From Chloroflexota bacterium (GTDB taxonomy: Bacteria > Chloroflexota > Ktedonobacteria > Ktedonobacterales > Ktedonobacteraceae): a DNA stretch of 57,063 bases. Under the pieces are notes generated by a model that saw only the letters and a program-made list of their open reading frames with translations, had not been told where the DNA came from and made no database searches. This document shows, piece by piece, positions 16,591 through 25,741 of this stretch (position 1 is the first letter of the stretch; the number at the start of each line of letters is the position of its first letter). The position numbers were made by a program, and so were the translations under genes. The DNA lies in the NCBI GenBank assembly GCA_902810755.1, contig CADDYT010000022.1:1-57063 (forward strand), in the 5' to 3' direction.

Positions 16591-18006
16591 ATGGAAGCAC
16601 CCGCTTCACGCCAGGGTTTTCTGACCTTGCTCAGGAAAAAAGATTTTTTGTGCCTCTGGCTGGCACAGCTTATCTCTATGACCGTTCTCAATGCATCCAA
16701 CTATGCAGTTCTCGTCCTCATTGAGGAAGTCACCGGCTCCACAACACTTGTCGGTCTCGCCATTATCTGCTTCAGCCTGCCTGCCCTGCTGCTGGGCGCG
16801 CCCGCCGGTGTCTTCATCGACCGTATGAACCGGCGGCGCGTGCTGTGGATTAGCAACTGCCTGCGCGCTATCGCCAGTTTCGCTTTCGTCATCTCCCTGC
16901 TCACCAACCGGCACCAGTTGCTTCCAATCTACCTGCTGACCTTCCTGGTCTCCAGCATCGGCCAGTTTTTCGCGCCTGCCGAAGGCTCGACCATCCCCCT
17001 GCTCGTCAGCGATGATGAGTTGATGCCCGCGCTCTCGCTCTTCAACATCACCTTCATGCTCTCGCAGGCTCTGGGCTTTATCCTGCTCGCACCGCTCGTT
17101 CTCAGCCTGATCCCGTCCTTCACCCTCTCCGGCATACCTGTTCACCCGGTCGATACCCTCTACTTCATCATTGCCCTGCTGTATATCGCGTGCGCTCTCC
17201 TCACCGCGTTCATCCCCGCCTCGTATTTCAACCAGGCGCAGACAAAAAGACGCGACATCGAACAGCTCACCGAACAATCGCTCAGCGCCATCAGCAACGT
17301 CTGGCAGGAGATGCGGCAGGGATGGAGCTTCATTCGTCGCAACAGGCGGCTTTTCCTCGCCATCATCCAGCTCTCTTTCGCCGGTATCCTGCTGCTGGTC
17401 ATCGGCGAGCTTGCCAGCCCGCTCGTGACGAAACTGCTGCTCTTCGCCGCCAACGACATGGCCTTCGTCTTCGCGCCCGCAGGCATCGGCCTCATCCTCG
17501 GCTCCATTCTCATGCCGCGCATCACCAGACACATCGGCAAATCACGCGCCATTCTGATCGGCTGCATCAGTCTCGCCACCTGCACTCTCTTGCTGCCGCT
17601 CGTGACCTTGCTCGCGCATAAACTCCTGCCGCAGGGCTGGAATACCAACCCGCTCTCTAATCCGCTCCTGCTCTTCACCGTCGCGCTGATCATGTTCTTT
17701 GCCGGGATCGCCATCGACTTTATCAACATCCCGGCACAAACCGCCGTGCAGGAACAAACCCCGGACTGGATCAAGGGCCGCGTACTCTCCCTGCAACTCA
17801 CGCTCTACAACGCCGGTTCCATCCCCATCATTCTCTTCATCGGAGCCATCGCCGACCTTTTCGGCATGAACAACGTCCTCGGCCTCATGACGGTCAGCGC
17901 CATCGCCTTTGGCCTCTGGAGCCTTTTCTATGAACGCAGGCACGCCAGGCACTACCTGATTGAGAAAAGCGCGCCTCCCCCAGAACTGGATGAGATCGCC
18001 CCGTAA
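16591..18006 (+). CDS. MFS transporter (MFS_3-like)
   Basis: A 471-residue transporter with about twelve hydrophobic helices in two halves separated by a long basic/polar loop (about 205-245). The loop between helices 2 and 3 carries the MFS motif A form, GVFIDRMNRRRVL (G-x3-D-R-x-x-R-R). It resembles the enterobactin-exporter-like branch used for drug or siderophore efflux, but the substrate cannot be named. ATG 16591 has GAGGGAAG upstream and lies 36 bases after the DUF951 gene, suggesting one transcript from nadD. A clear promoter for the next gene begins at 18033, so the unit ends here. Confidence 0.85.
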   Translation: MEAPASRQGFLTLLRKKDFLCLWLAQLISMTVLNASNYAVLVLIEEVTGSTTLVGLAIICFSLPALLLGAPAGVFIDRMNRRRVLWISNCLRAIASFAFVISLLTNRHQLLPIYLLTFLVSSIGQFFAPAEGSTIPLLVSDDELMPALSLFNITFMLSQALGFILLAPLVLSLIPSFTLSGIPVHPVDTLYFIIALLYIACALLTAFIPASYFNQAQTKRRDIEQLTEQSLSAISNVWQEMRQGWSFIRRNRRLFLAIIQLSFAGILLLVIGELASPLVTKLLLFAANDMAFVFAPAGIGLILGSILMPRITRHIGKSRAILIGCISLATCTLLLPLVTLLAHKLLPQGWNTNPLSNPLLLFTVALIMFFAGIAIDFINIPAQTAVQEQTPDWIKGRVLSLQLTLYNAGSIPIILFIGAIADLFGMNNVLGLMTVSAIAFGLWSLFYERRHARHYLIEKSAPPPELDEIAP

Positions 18007-18032
18007 GAGAGCAGGAAAGGGAAAATCAACAA

Positions 18033-18061
18033 TTGACGAGGCGGGCCAGAATGTCTACAAT
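18033..18061 (+). promoter_or_regulatory. Strong sigma-70-type promoter
   Basis: TTGACG at 18033-18038 and TACAAT at 18056-18061 with exact 17-base spacing, 56 bases before ATG 18117. It separates the HExxH membrane protein from the MFS gene. Confidence 0.7.
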
Positions 18062-18116
18062 TATCTTGAACAGGACGGAAATCAGAACGCCAGGCATAGT
18101 CAGGTAAAGGAAATAC

Positions 18117-18944
18117 ATGGACCCAACGCTGAAAGCAGAAATCCAGCCATATGAACCCTGGCTCATTATCGCGGGCGTCATCGTGTTCTTGATCCTCCTG
18201 CGCATCACCCGCAAGCGCCTGCGCCACCACATCGACCAGATCGGCTACTCCCTGTGGGGAGAGCGCGGCCTCTACATCTGGTTCTGGCTGAACGCCCCCG
18301 GCGTCATCCTGCACGAACTGAGCCACGCCATCGTTATCTTGCTGCTCTATCCTTTCAAGTTTCGCATTACCAGTATTGCCCTCTTCCGCATTCGCCCGGT
18401 GCAGCAGCGCCTGCCCGATGGGCGCATCGTCAAAAATATCGGCGGTAAGCAATCGCTGCAACTGGGAGAAGTGCAGTATATTCGCCCGCAGGGGAAAATC
18501 ATGAGCAATGTCGGCGACGGCCTGAGCGCCATCGCCCCCTTATTCGGCGGCATTGCCATGTTCATTTTCCTCTACTGGGTCGCCACCGGCTACAACCTCT
18601 GGGAATATAATCTCCTGCTCACCAACTTCCACCTGCTGCGTCCCGGCTGGCCCTGGTGGACGCTGCTCTTCGCCCCCTACCTCATCCTGACCGTCACCTC
18701 CGAGTTGTTTCCCAGCGGCCAGGACTGGAAGGGCGCGCGCTGGCTCGTCATCATCCTGCTGCTCATCACCATCCTCGTCCTCGGCTTCCTCTGGTACTTC
18801 AAAGTGCTGGTCTTCAACACCGCCCTGCTCTACGCCATCTCCGGCATCGCCGCCCATATCGACTTCGCCCTCCTCGTCCTCCTCGCCCTCGACCTGCTCC
18901 TCCTCTTGCTCTCTTACGGGCTGCTGCGCCTGGTGCGGAGATAG
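18117..18944 (+). CDS. Polytopic membrane protein with HExxH motif, M50-like
   Basis: A 275-residue protein with about six hydrophobic helices. The motif HELSH at residues 66-70 sits at the start of a helix (NAPGVILHELSHAIVILLL), which is the zinc-binding position of M50/site-2-type intramembrane proteases. A later TSELFPSGQDWKG with Asp203 could be the third metal ligand, but the classic NPDG motif is absent. It may therefore be a membrane metalloprotease of a divergent branch or an inactive relative. Its own promoter at 18033-18061 makes it a single gene. It faces mutL, which ends 100 bases downstream on the other strand. Confidence 0.6.
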   Translation: MDPTLKAEIQPYEPWLIIAGVIVFLILLRITRKRLRHHIDQIGYSLWGERGLYIWFWLNAPGVILHELSHAIVILLLYPFKFRITSIALFRIRPVQQRLPDGRIVKNIGGKQSLQLGEVQYIRPQGKIMSNVGDGLSAIAPLFGGIAMFIFLYWVATGYNLWEYNLLLTNFHLLRPGWPWWTLLFAPYLILTVTSELFPSGQDWKGARWLVIILLLITILVLGFLWYFKVLVFNTALLYAISGIAAHIDFALLVLLALDLLLLLLSYGLLRLVRR

Positions 18945-19045
18945 CAGATCTGCCACAGAAGCTACTTGTAGAGGACGAAAATTTAGCCTGCTGCCTGCTC
19001 AAAACCGCTACTGCGGCTTAAAAAATCTCATCGACGCCCGAAGCA

Positions 19046-20839
19046 TCACCAGTCGAACCGGTCGATCAAAAATGCGCGGCTGTAGTGCAAGAGAATCGGG
19101 CTGCCGTGCGGGCAGGCTGCGGGGGCCGAGGTGTTGGCGAGGGCGGTAATCAGCGAACGCTGCTCGTCTGGCCCCAGTTCTCGCCCGCGCCGCATGGCTG
19201 AACGGCAAGCCAGGCCGATCAGCAGGTGGTCTTCCCAGTCGCTGCTATCCTCTGCCGCGATCTGCGCCAGTTCTTGCAGGTGGCCGACCAGTTGTTGCGT
19301 GTCCTCTCCGATTGAGACCGGCACCGAACGAATCAGGAAACTGCGCCCCCCGAATCGCTCGCATTCCAGCCCCAGCCCGCGCAGCGCCGGCAAACGCTGC
19401 TCGAACAATTCCGCCTCGTGCCGCTTCAGTTCCAGCATCACCGGCTCCAGCAGCAGATTGGCGGCGTTCTGCTCCTCTTCTTCCGTTTGCTGCTCTCGTG
19501 TCTCTACGCCCATATACGTCTTGCGCAGGTGTTCGTAGATCACGCGCTCGTGCGCGCGGTGCTGGTCGATCAGGTAAAGGCTACCGTCCGGGGCCTCGGC
19601 CAGAATGACCGCCTGCTGCAATTGCGCCAGCGGACGCAGGCTATGGAGAACCTCCGCCGTTCCCGGCTGCGCCGCCTCCGCTTTGTAGCCCTCCGCTGAC
19701 TCCGCCACGTGCAGGCCGCGACGACGCGGGCCGGGCAGGTGGCGCTGGTAGACCAGTTCCGGGCCAGGAAACTGCGCCGATTCCGGCAGCGCCGGGCTGC
19801 GTTCCAGCACCGAGCGCACGGCCCCCGTCAACAGGGTCACCACCTCCGCCTCGCGCTGCAGCCGTACCTCCGTCTTCGTCGGATGCACGTTCACATCGAT
19901 CTCTTCCGATGGCAGTTGCAGGTGAAAGACCAGCAGGGGATGCTTTCCCTTCGGCAGCAAACTCCGGTAGCCTGCTTCCAGCGCCTCCTGCAAGGGCCGC
20001 GACTGCACCCAGCGATTATTGACGAACAACATCACGTGCTGGCGATTGCTCTGCGCCAGCGCCCGGTTGCCCACGTAGCCATGCAGCACGAAGCCTTCGC
20101 TCGTCTCTATGTTGACGGCATTGAGCATCTCCGCCAGGGGCAGGTGATACAGTTCGGCCAGCGCCAGCGCCACATCGCCCGTGCCGCTTGTCTGCAAGAC
20201 CGGATACTCTTCGATGGTCAGGTTGAAACGCACGCCCGGATAGCCGATGGCGTAGCGGCGCAGAAGCTGCACGATATGCCCGTTCTCGGTACGCGCCCCG
20301 CGCATAAATTTCAGGCGAGCTGGAACGTTGTAAAACAGGTCGCGCACAGTGACCGTCGTGCCGTGCAGGCGCGCCCGTTTGCCGCGTTCGATAACTTCGC
20401 CGCCACGTATCAGCAACAGAGCGGCAGGTTGTTCCTCGCTCTCCGTCTCAATCGCCCGACTCAGCAGCGTCAGTTCCGCGACCGCCGCGATGCTTGCCAG
20501 CGCCTCACCGCGAAAGCCCAGGGTGTGCAGACGGTAGAGATCTTCAACGCTATTGATCTTGCTGGTGGCATGGCGGGCGCAGGCGCGTTCCAGTTCGTCG
20601 GCGAACATGCCCATGCCATCGTCGGTGACGCGCATCAGGCGCAGGCCGCCGCCGCGTATCTCCACGCGTACATCGCGCGCACCCGCATCCAGCGCGTTCT
20701 CCACCAGTTCCTTCACCACCGAGACGGGCCGCTCAATGACCTCACCCGCCGCGATACGCTCCGCCACCTCTTGCGGCAGCGTCAGAATTGGCTTGCGCAC
20801 CTGCATATTGTTCTGTTCAAGATTGTATAACCGACTCAT
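19046..20839 (-). CDS. mutL: DNA mismatch repair protein MutL
   Basis: MutL links mismatch recognition by MutS to strand removal. The 597-residue protein has the GHKL ATPase motifs: ELVENALDAGA (residues 44-54), DDGMGM (73-78) and TLGFRGEA (106-113). The linker is about 100 residues. The C-terminal domain has LIDQHRAHERVIYE, a variant of the metal-binding endonuclease motif DQHA(x)2E(x)4E with Arg for the usual Ala, plus ACRSAMRRG and CPHGSP. This points to a nicking MutL, as in bacteria without MutH; no mutH is in the window. Start overlaps the mutS stop as ATGA. An in-frame ATG eleven codons in fits the usual N-terminus equally well. Confidence 0.95.
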   Translation of the reverse strand: MSRLYNLEQNNMQVRKPILTLPQEVAERIAAGEVIERPVSVVKELVENALDAGARDVRVEIRGGGLRLMRVTDDGMGMFADELERACARHATSKINSVEDLYRLHTLGFRGEALASIAAVAELTLLSRAIETESEEQPAALLLIRGGEVIERGKRARLHGTTVTVRDLFYNVPARLKFMRGARTENGHIVQLLRRYAIGYPGVRFNLTIEEYPVLQTSGTGDVALALAELYHLPLAEMLNAVNIETSEGFVLHGYVGNRALAQSNRQHVMLFVNNRWVQSRPLQEALEAGYRSLLPKGKHPLLVFHLQLPSEEIDVNVHPTKTEVRLQREAEVVTLLTGAVRSVLERSPALPESAQFPGPELVYQRHLPGPRRRGLHVAESAEGYKAEAAQPGTAEVLHSLRPLAQLQQAVILAEAPDGSLYLIDQHRAHERVIYEHLRKTYMGVETREQQTEEEEQNAANLLLEPVMLELKRHEAELFEQRLPALRGLGLECERFGGRSFLIRSVPVSIGEDTQQLVGHLQELAQIAAEDSSDWEDHLLIGLACRSAMRRGRELGPDEQRSLITALANTSAPAACPHGSPILLHYSRAFLIDRFDW

Positions 20840-23547
20840 ACGTGTTTCTTCTGTCGTTTTTTCTGCATCAAGAATAAAAGATTAAGCGCGTCCAGCGGCG
20901 TGATGGCACAGATATCAACTGCGTCCAGATCGGGTTCCTGCCCGTCCGCGCCCGCTCGCTCAAGGGTCTCAGCCGCTGCCTGCGCCGCCTCGCTCTGCCA
21001 CGTGTAGCGCCAGCGACCCTCGGCAACCTTCAAGCCGTTGCCATTCCCACTGACCATGTGTGCTTGCAGCGTCTCTCGCGGTAAAGTATGCCTGTTCTGC
21101 ATTCCACTATGACCATGCTGCGTCGGCAGCGTGTTTTTGCCAGCTTCCAGGTGCTTCAACACCTCTTCGGCGCGGCGCACGATACTCTGTGGCATGCCCG
21201 CCAGCTTCGCCACATGCACGCCATAGCTGCGACCGATGCAGCCCGGCGTCACGCGGTGCAGGAAGACGATTTCTCCCCGTTCATCATCGCTGATCGCCAT
21301 TGTATAGACACGCAGGTGCGGTAGTTCATCGGCCATCGAGGCCAGTTCGTGATAGTGCGTGGCAAAGAGCGTGCGCGCGCCCGTCACCTCGTGCAGATGC
21401 TCAACTACCGCCCGCGCAATCGCCAGCCCGTCATAGGTGCTTGTTCCCCGGCCAATCTCATCGAGGATAATCAGGCTGTTGCGCGTGGCGTGGTGCAGGA
21501 TGCTGGCCGTTTCCTCCATTTCCACCATAAACGTACTCTTGCCCGTCACGATATCGTCCTCGGCCCCCACACGGGTGAAGATACGGTCAACCAGCCCGAT
21601 GCGCGCCCGGCGCGCAGGCACAAAGCTGCCCATCTGCGCCATCAGGGCAATCAACGCTACCTGTCGCAGATAGGTTGACTTGCCGGCCATATTTGGCCCC
21701 GTCAGCAGCAGGATGCGCGCACCCTCGTCGGCCTCCATCACGGTATCGTTGGGAATAAACACATCGCCGTCCAGCGCGTATTCAACGACGGGATGGCGAC
21801 CGCCCGCGATTTCCAGCCCGCGACCGGCTTCCAGCACGGGCCGCACGTAGCCCTGGTGAGCCGCCACCTCCGCAAGGCTCAGCAGCACATCCACCTGCGC
21901 CACCACCTCCGCCGTCTTCATCAACTGTGGATAATAGACGCTCAACTGGCGCAGCACGTCGGCGTAGATGCTACGCTCCATCTCATCGATACGCTCCTCC
22001 GCGCTCAGGATACGCGCCTCGTGCTCCTTCAGTTCCGGCGTGATAAAACGTTCCGCGTTCACCAGCGTCTGCTTGCGCATGTAATCATCCGGCACCAGAG
22101 CGAGATGGGGATTGGTCACCTCGATATAATAGCCAAAGACTTTATTGAAGCCGACCTTCAGCTTCTTGATGCCCGTGCGCTCGCGTTCGCGCGCCTCCAG
22201 CGAGACGATCCAGCGTCGCGAGTCCCGAATCGAAGCAATCAACTCGTCCAGTTCGCTGTGAAAGCCCGCACGGATGAGTTTCCCATGATCTTCCTCCTCG
22301 CTCTCCTCGTCCCGATCAACCAGGGCCCGATCCACCAGTTCGATGACTTCAGGACACAACTCAAGCTCGTCGGCCAGTCGGCTCAATAGATCGGCGTCGC
22401 AGCCGCGCAGCAAGTCACGTAACGGTGGGATCAGACCCAGATAGGCGCGCAGCCCCAGCACTTCACGCAACACCGCCGTTCCCTGGCGCACGCGCCCGGC
22501 AGTCCGTTCCAGATCGCCCATCCCTTGCAGGCACATCGTGAAACGACTGCGCAACGCCGGACTCTCGTACAACTCTTCCACGCTCTGCAACCGCGCTTCC
22601 AGCAGGCTCAGATCCAGCAATGGCTGCGTGATCATTCGGCGCAGCAGGCGCGCGCCCATCGGCGTGATCGTTCTGTCCAGCACGCCCAGCAAGCTACCCT
22701 GCACCGACCCGCTGCGCGCGCCCTGCAACAGATCCAGATTTTGCTGCGTGTGGGCATCCAGCACCATGTAACTGGTCGTGCTGTACGACCGCAGCCCGGT
22801 CAGCAGGGCCAGCAACCCCGTATTCATCTTTTCGAGATAGGCCACAATCGCCCCCGCCGCCGCGATGGCCTGCGGCACGCCCGCGCACCCATACGCCTCC
22901 AGCGACTGCACGCCGAACAGCTTGCACAACCGCGCACGCGCCGCCTCCGGCTCAAAGAAAGAGGCCGGGCAATGCGTCACCGTCATCGTGCTGGAAGGAA
23001 ACTGGCAGACAGTATCTCGAATCCCCTCGGCCAGCAGGCACTCAGCCGGGTCCAGGCGTTGTAGTTCCGCCTCCAGAGCCGCCGGTAGCTCGTTGGGCGC
23101 GAACCATGTCACCAGAAACTCGCCCGTACTCACATCCACCGCCGCCAGCCCCGTCTGCGCGCGTCCCGGCGCAATCGCGACCAGATAATTATTCTGCCGC
23201 GTGGGCAGCAAGTTCGGCTCCGAGAGCGTGCCGGAGGTCAGGATGCGCGTCACCGCCCGCTCGACAACGCCGCGCCCGACTTCGCCCACCTGGTCGCAGA
23301 TTGCTACGCGATAACCACGATGCACCAGCTTGCCCACATAATTCTCCAGCGCATGCAGCGGGATACCTGCCAGCGGCACGCGCTCATCCCCATACAGACG
23401 GCTCGTCAGCACAATCTGCAACTCGCGGGCCGCGATCTCCGCGTCCTTATCGAAGGTTTCGTAAAAATCTCCTACCTGATACAACAGAATTGCATCAGGA
23501 TACTGGCTCTTAATCTTTAAATACTGTCTACGGGCGGGAGTCGACAT
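20836..23547 (-). CDS. mutS: DNA mismatch repair protein MutS
   Basis: MutS binds mismatches and recruits MutL. It has the mismatch-wedge motif GDFYE near the N-terminus, the long lever and clamp regions, and an ABC-type ATPase domain with Walker A GPNMAGKSTYLR, Walker B LIILDEIGRGTSTYDG and the helix-turn-helix region GRSYGVHVAKLAGMP. I set the start at ATG 23547 (MSTPARRQYLKIK), which matches other MutS N-termini; an ATG at 23583 would add twelve residues. About 903 residues, with a C-terminal variable region of about 90. It is first in the mutS-mutL unit. Upstream on the minus strand TTGTCA (23634-23639) and TAGAGT (23611-23616) with 17-base spacing may be its promoter. Confidence 0.95.
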   Translation of the reverse strand: MSTPARRQYLKIKSQYPDAILLYQVGDFYETFDKDAEIAARELQIVLTSRLYGDERVPLAGIPLHALENYVGKLVHRGYRVAICDQVGEVGRGVVERAVTRILTSGTLSEPNLLPTRQNNYLVAIAPGRAQTGLAAVDVSTGEFLVTWFAPNELPAALEAELQRLDPAECLLAEGIRDTVCQFPSSTMTVTHCPASFFEPEAARARLCKLFGVQSLEAYGCAGVPQAIAAAGAIVAYLEKMNTGLLALLTGLRSYSTTSYMVLDAHTQQNLDLLQGARSGSVQGSLLGVLDRTITPMGARLLRRMITQPLLDLSLLEARLQSVEELYESPALRSRFTMCLQGMGDLERTAGRVRQGTAVLREVLGLRAYLGLIPPLRDLLRGCDADLLSRLADELELCPEVIELVDRALVDRDEESEEEDHGKLIRAGFHSELDELIASIRDSRRWIVSLEARERERTGIKKLKVGFNKVFGYYIEVTNPHLALVPDDYMRKQTLVNAERFITPELKEHEARILSAEERIDEMERSIYADVLRQLSVYYPQLMKTAEVVAQVDVLLSLAEVAAHQGYVRPVLEAGRGLEIAGGRHPVVEYALDGDVFIPNDTVMEADEGARILLLTGPNMAGKSTYLRQVALIALMAQMGSFVPARRARIGLVDRIFTRVGAEDDIVTGKSTFMVEMEETASILHHATRNSLIILDEIGRGTSTYDGLAIARAVVEHLHEVTGARTLFATHYHELASMADELPHLRVYTMAISDDERGEIVFLHRVTPGCIGRSYGVHVAKLAGMPQSIVRRAEEVLKHLEAGKNTLPTQHGHSGMQNRHTLPRETLQAHMVSGNGNGLKVAEGRWRYTWQSEAAQAAAETLERAGADGQEPDLDAVDICAITPLDALNLLFLMQKKRQKKHV

Positions 23548-23748
23548 CTTTCTCTCTCTACTTCCCTGTCCATTTGCAGGCATTCTTCCCAGATTTCCAG
23601 GAACGCCTGTACTCTATCATATTCTGACAAACCTGACAAAAAACGGTATTCCCCTCTACGCAGCAAGTATAGCCCTCCTCATGCTTTTATGCAACAAGAA
23701 CTCCTTTGTTTCGATTGCACCGGCATGGCATCTACGCAGAAAAGCGCA

Positions 23749-23778
23749 TTGACACGCCTGGTACGTGTCCCTTACAAT
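23749..23778 (+). promoter_or_regulatory. Sigma-70-type promoter upstream of the WD40 kinase
   Basis: TTGACA at 23749-23754 and TACAAT at 23773-23778 with 18-base spacing. The transcript would start near 23785 and meet the hairpin at 23803-23834 before ATG 23871. Confidence 0.62.
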
Positions 23779-23802
23779 GGAAGACGCAAGATGAGTTTCG
23801 GC

Positions 23803-23836
23803 AAAGATGTCTCCCTGAGAGAGGAGATATCTTTTT
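23803..23836 (+). terminator. Hairpin with U-tract in the kinase leader (possible attenuator)
   Basis: AAAGATGTCTCC (23803-23814) pairs with GGAGATATCTTT (23823-23834) with one G-U pair and an eight-base loop, followed by more T. It lies between a good promoter and the kinase start, with no plus-strand gene before it, so it could attenuate kinase transcription or end a short RNA of about 50 bases. Confidence 0.45.
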
Positions 23837-23870
23837 CTGAGCCGAGAAAAACAGGGGGACACAGGCAATC

Positions 23871-25682
23871 ATGGCAGAGGTGCCGGGGACAATTGGCGAG
23901 TATCAACTGCTGCAACTACTCTGGCAGGGGCAACTTGCCAGCGTCTATCTGGGCGAACACAGGCAGTATGGCACACGGGCAGCCATCAAAATTCTGCATT
24001 CGGTTCTGGAAGAGGATGAGGCCGAAAAATTTCTGGCACAGGCACAGATCACCGCGCATCTCGACCATCCTCATATTGTGCGCCTGCTGGATTACGGAAT
24101 CGAAAACGCCATCCCCTATCTCGCCATGCAGTACGTTCCCAACGGCTCGCTGCGGCAGTTGCACCCCAGAGGCTCGCAGTTGCCCATCTCCACCGTTGTC
24201 GTCTACGTCAAACAGGTAGCGGCAGCCCTGCAATACATTCACGATCAGGGACTCATCCACTGCGATGTGAAGCCGCATAATATGCTGCTCAACGCGCGTC
24301 ACGAAGTCATGCTCAGCGATTTTGGCATCGCCGTCATCTCGCAACGGGGCGGCTACCGGCGCGAAAGCGTCTCCGACTTTGAAGGTACCATCCTCTATGC
24401 CGCGCCGGAACAAATTCGTAGCCGTCCCCGTGTCGCCAGTGACCAGTACGCGCTGGGCGTCGTCGTCTACGAATGGCTCACCGGCACGTGGCCCTTTCGC
24501 GGCTCTGTCGATGAAATCGCCAGCCAGCACGTCCTCAAGGCGCCGCCGCCGCTACGGGAGAAAGCGCCAGCCATCACTCCTGCCGTCGAGCAGGTCGTCT
24601 TGAAGGCGCTGGAAAAAGACCCCATGCGGCGTTTCGAGAGCGTCTACGCCTTCTCCGTCGCCCTCGAACGCGCCAGCCGCCTGGAAACACCCGGCAACAT
24701 TACCATTCCCGGCTCGCCTTTGCCCTTCACGTTGCCATCAAAACACAGGCCAGCCTCCGTGAATGCCGCCCCCTCGAACCTGCTCACCTATCGCGGCCAC
24801 ACCGACCACATTTATGCGCTGGCATGGTCTCCTGACGGCAAATACCTCGCTTCCAGCAGCCTCGATGAAAGCATTCAGCTCTGGCGCGCCGCCACCGGGC
24901 AGACGCTGCACACTCATCATACCAGCTCGCTCAAAGGGCAGGCGCTGGCATGGTCTCCTGACGGCAACTATCTCGCCTCCACCGGCGGCCTGCTCTGCGA
25001 CACCATTCAGATATGGCACATCTCTGACAATCTGGCTCTGAAAGCCAGTCCATACCCTCCCTGCAACGGCCACACGGAATCCATCAACGCGCTGGCATGG
25101 TCCCCTGACGGCCACGCGCTTGCCTCTGCCAGCGACGATGGCACGGCGCGCCTCTGGGATGTGCGTAGCGGGCGTTCCATCCTCATCTATCGCGGCCACA
25201 ACGCCGCTGTCAAAGCGATCTCCTGGTCGCCTGACGGCAACTATCTTGTCTCTGTCGCTGAGGACAGAACCGCCCACGTCTGGAATGCCGACAACGGGCG
25301 CAACCTGCTCATCTACTACGGCCACCGCGATAAGGTCAACGCCGCCGCTTTCTCGCCCGATGGCTCGCGTATCGCCTCCGCCAGCGATGATGGCACCATC
25401 CACCTCTGGGATGCCAGCAGCGGACGCAAAATTCTCGTCTACTCCGGCCATAGCGGCTTCGTCACCACCCTGGCATGGTCCCCTGATTCACCCGACAGCC
25501 CGCTCATCGCTTCCGCCGGTCTCGACGATACCATCCAACTCTGGGATGCCAGCAACGGCGCCCACCTGCTTACCTGTACCGGCCACAGCGACTGGATCAG
25601 CGCCCTCGGCTGGTCACCCGACGGCACTCGCCTCGCCTCCGGCTCCTGGGACAAAACCATACAACTATGGGATATGAACTGA
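23871..25682 (+). CDS. Ser/Thr protein kinase with C-terminal seven-repeat WD40 propeller
   Basis: Hanks-type kinase (about 10-265) fused to a beta-propeller. Kinase motifs: AIK Lys40, HCDVKPHN (130-137, Asp132 catalytic, Cys for the usual Arg), SDFG (149-152) and APEQI. The glycine loop is degenerate (LLWQGQLASVYLG), with only one of three glycines kept, so ATP binding may differ. Seven WD40 repeats follow from about 300 to 603, each with GH at the start, W-S-P-D-G and a W-D or W-N end, enough for one closed propeller. No membrane helix, so it is cytoplasmic. The propeller probably binds partner or substrate proteins. No phosphatase or substrate gene is adjacent. A possible attenuator precedes it. 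Confidence 0.88.
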   Translation: MAEVPGTIGEYQLLQLLWQGQLASVYLGEHRQYGTRAAIKILHSVLEEDEAEKFLAQAQITAHLDHPHIVRLLDYGIENAIPYLAMQYVPNGSLRQLHPRGSQLPISTVVVYVKQVAAALQYIHDQGLIHCDVKPHNMLLNARHEVMLSDFGIAVISQRGGYRRESVSDFEGTILYAAPEQIRSRPRVASDQYALGVVVYEWLTGTWPFRGSVDEIASQHVLKAPPPLREKAPAITPAVEQVVLKALEKDPMRRFESVYAFSVALERASRLETPGNITIPGSPLPFTLPSKHRPASVNAAPSNLLTYRGHTDHIYALAWSPDGKYLASSSLDESIQLWRAATGQTLHTHHTSSLKGQALAWSPDGNYLASTGGLLCDTIQIWHISDNLALKASPYPPCNGHTESINALAWSPDGHALASASDDGTARLWDVRSGRSILIYRGHNAAVKAISWSPDGNYLVSVAEDRTAHVWNADNGRNLLIYYGHRDKVNAAAFSPDGSRIASASDDGTIHLWDASSGRKILVYSGHSGFVTTLAWSPDSPDSPLIASAGLDDTIQLWDASNGAHLLTCTGHSDWISALGWSPDGTRLASGSWDKTIQLWDMN

Positions 25683-25741
25683 CCCCTCCGCTTCAACAGT
25701 CTTGCCAGCCCGGCTTTGTAACGTGTCATCCTGAGCGTTGT

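Noticed and set aside
19709..20830. Long plus-strand open frame opposite mutL
   Set aside because: It is a shadow of mutL: Gln/Arg/His-rich and without domain or ribosome site. Several other long frames opposite recN, the TPR gene and metH are the same effect.
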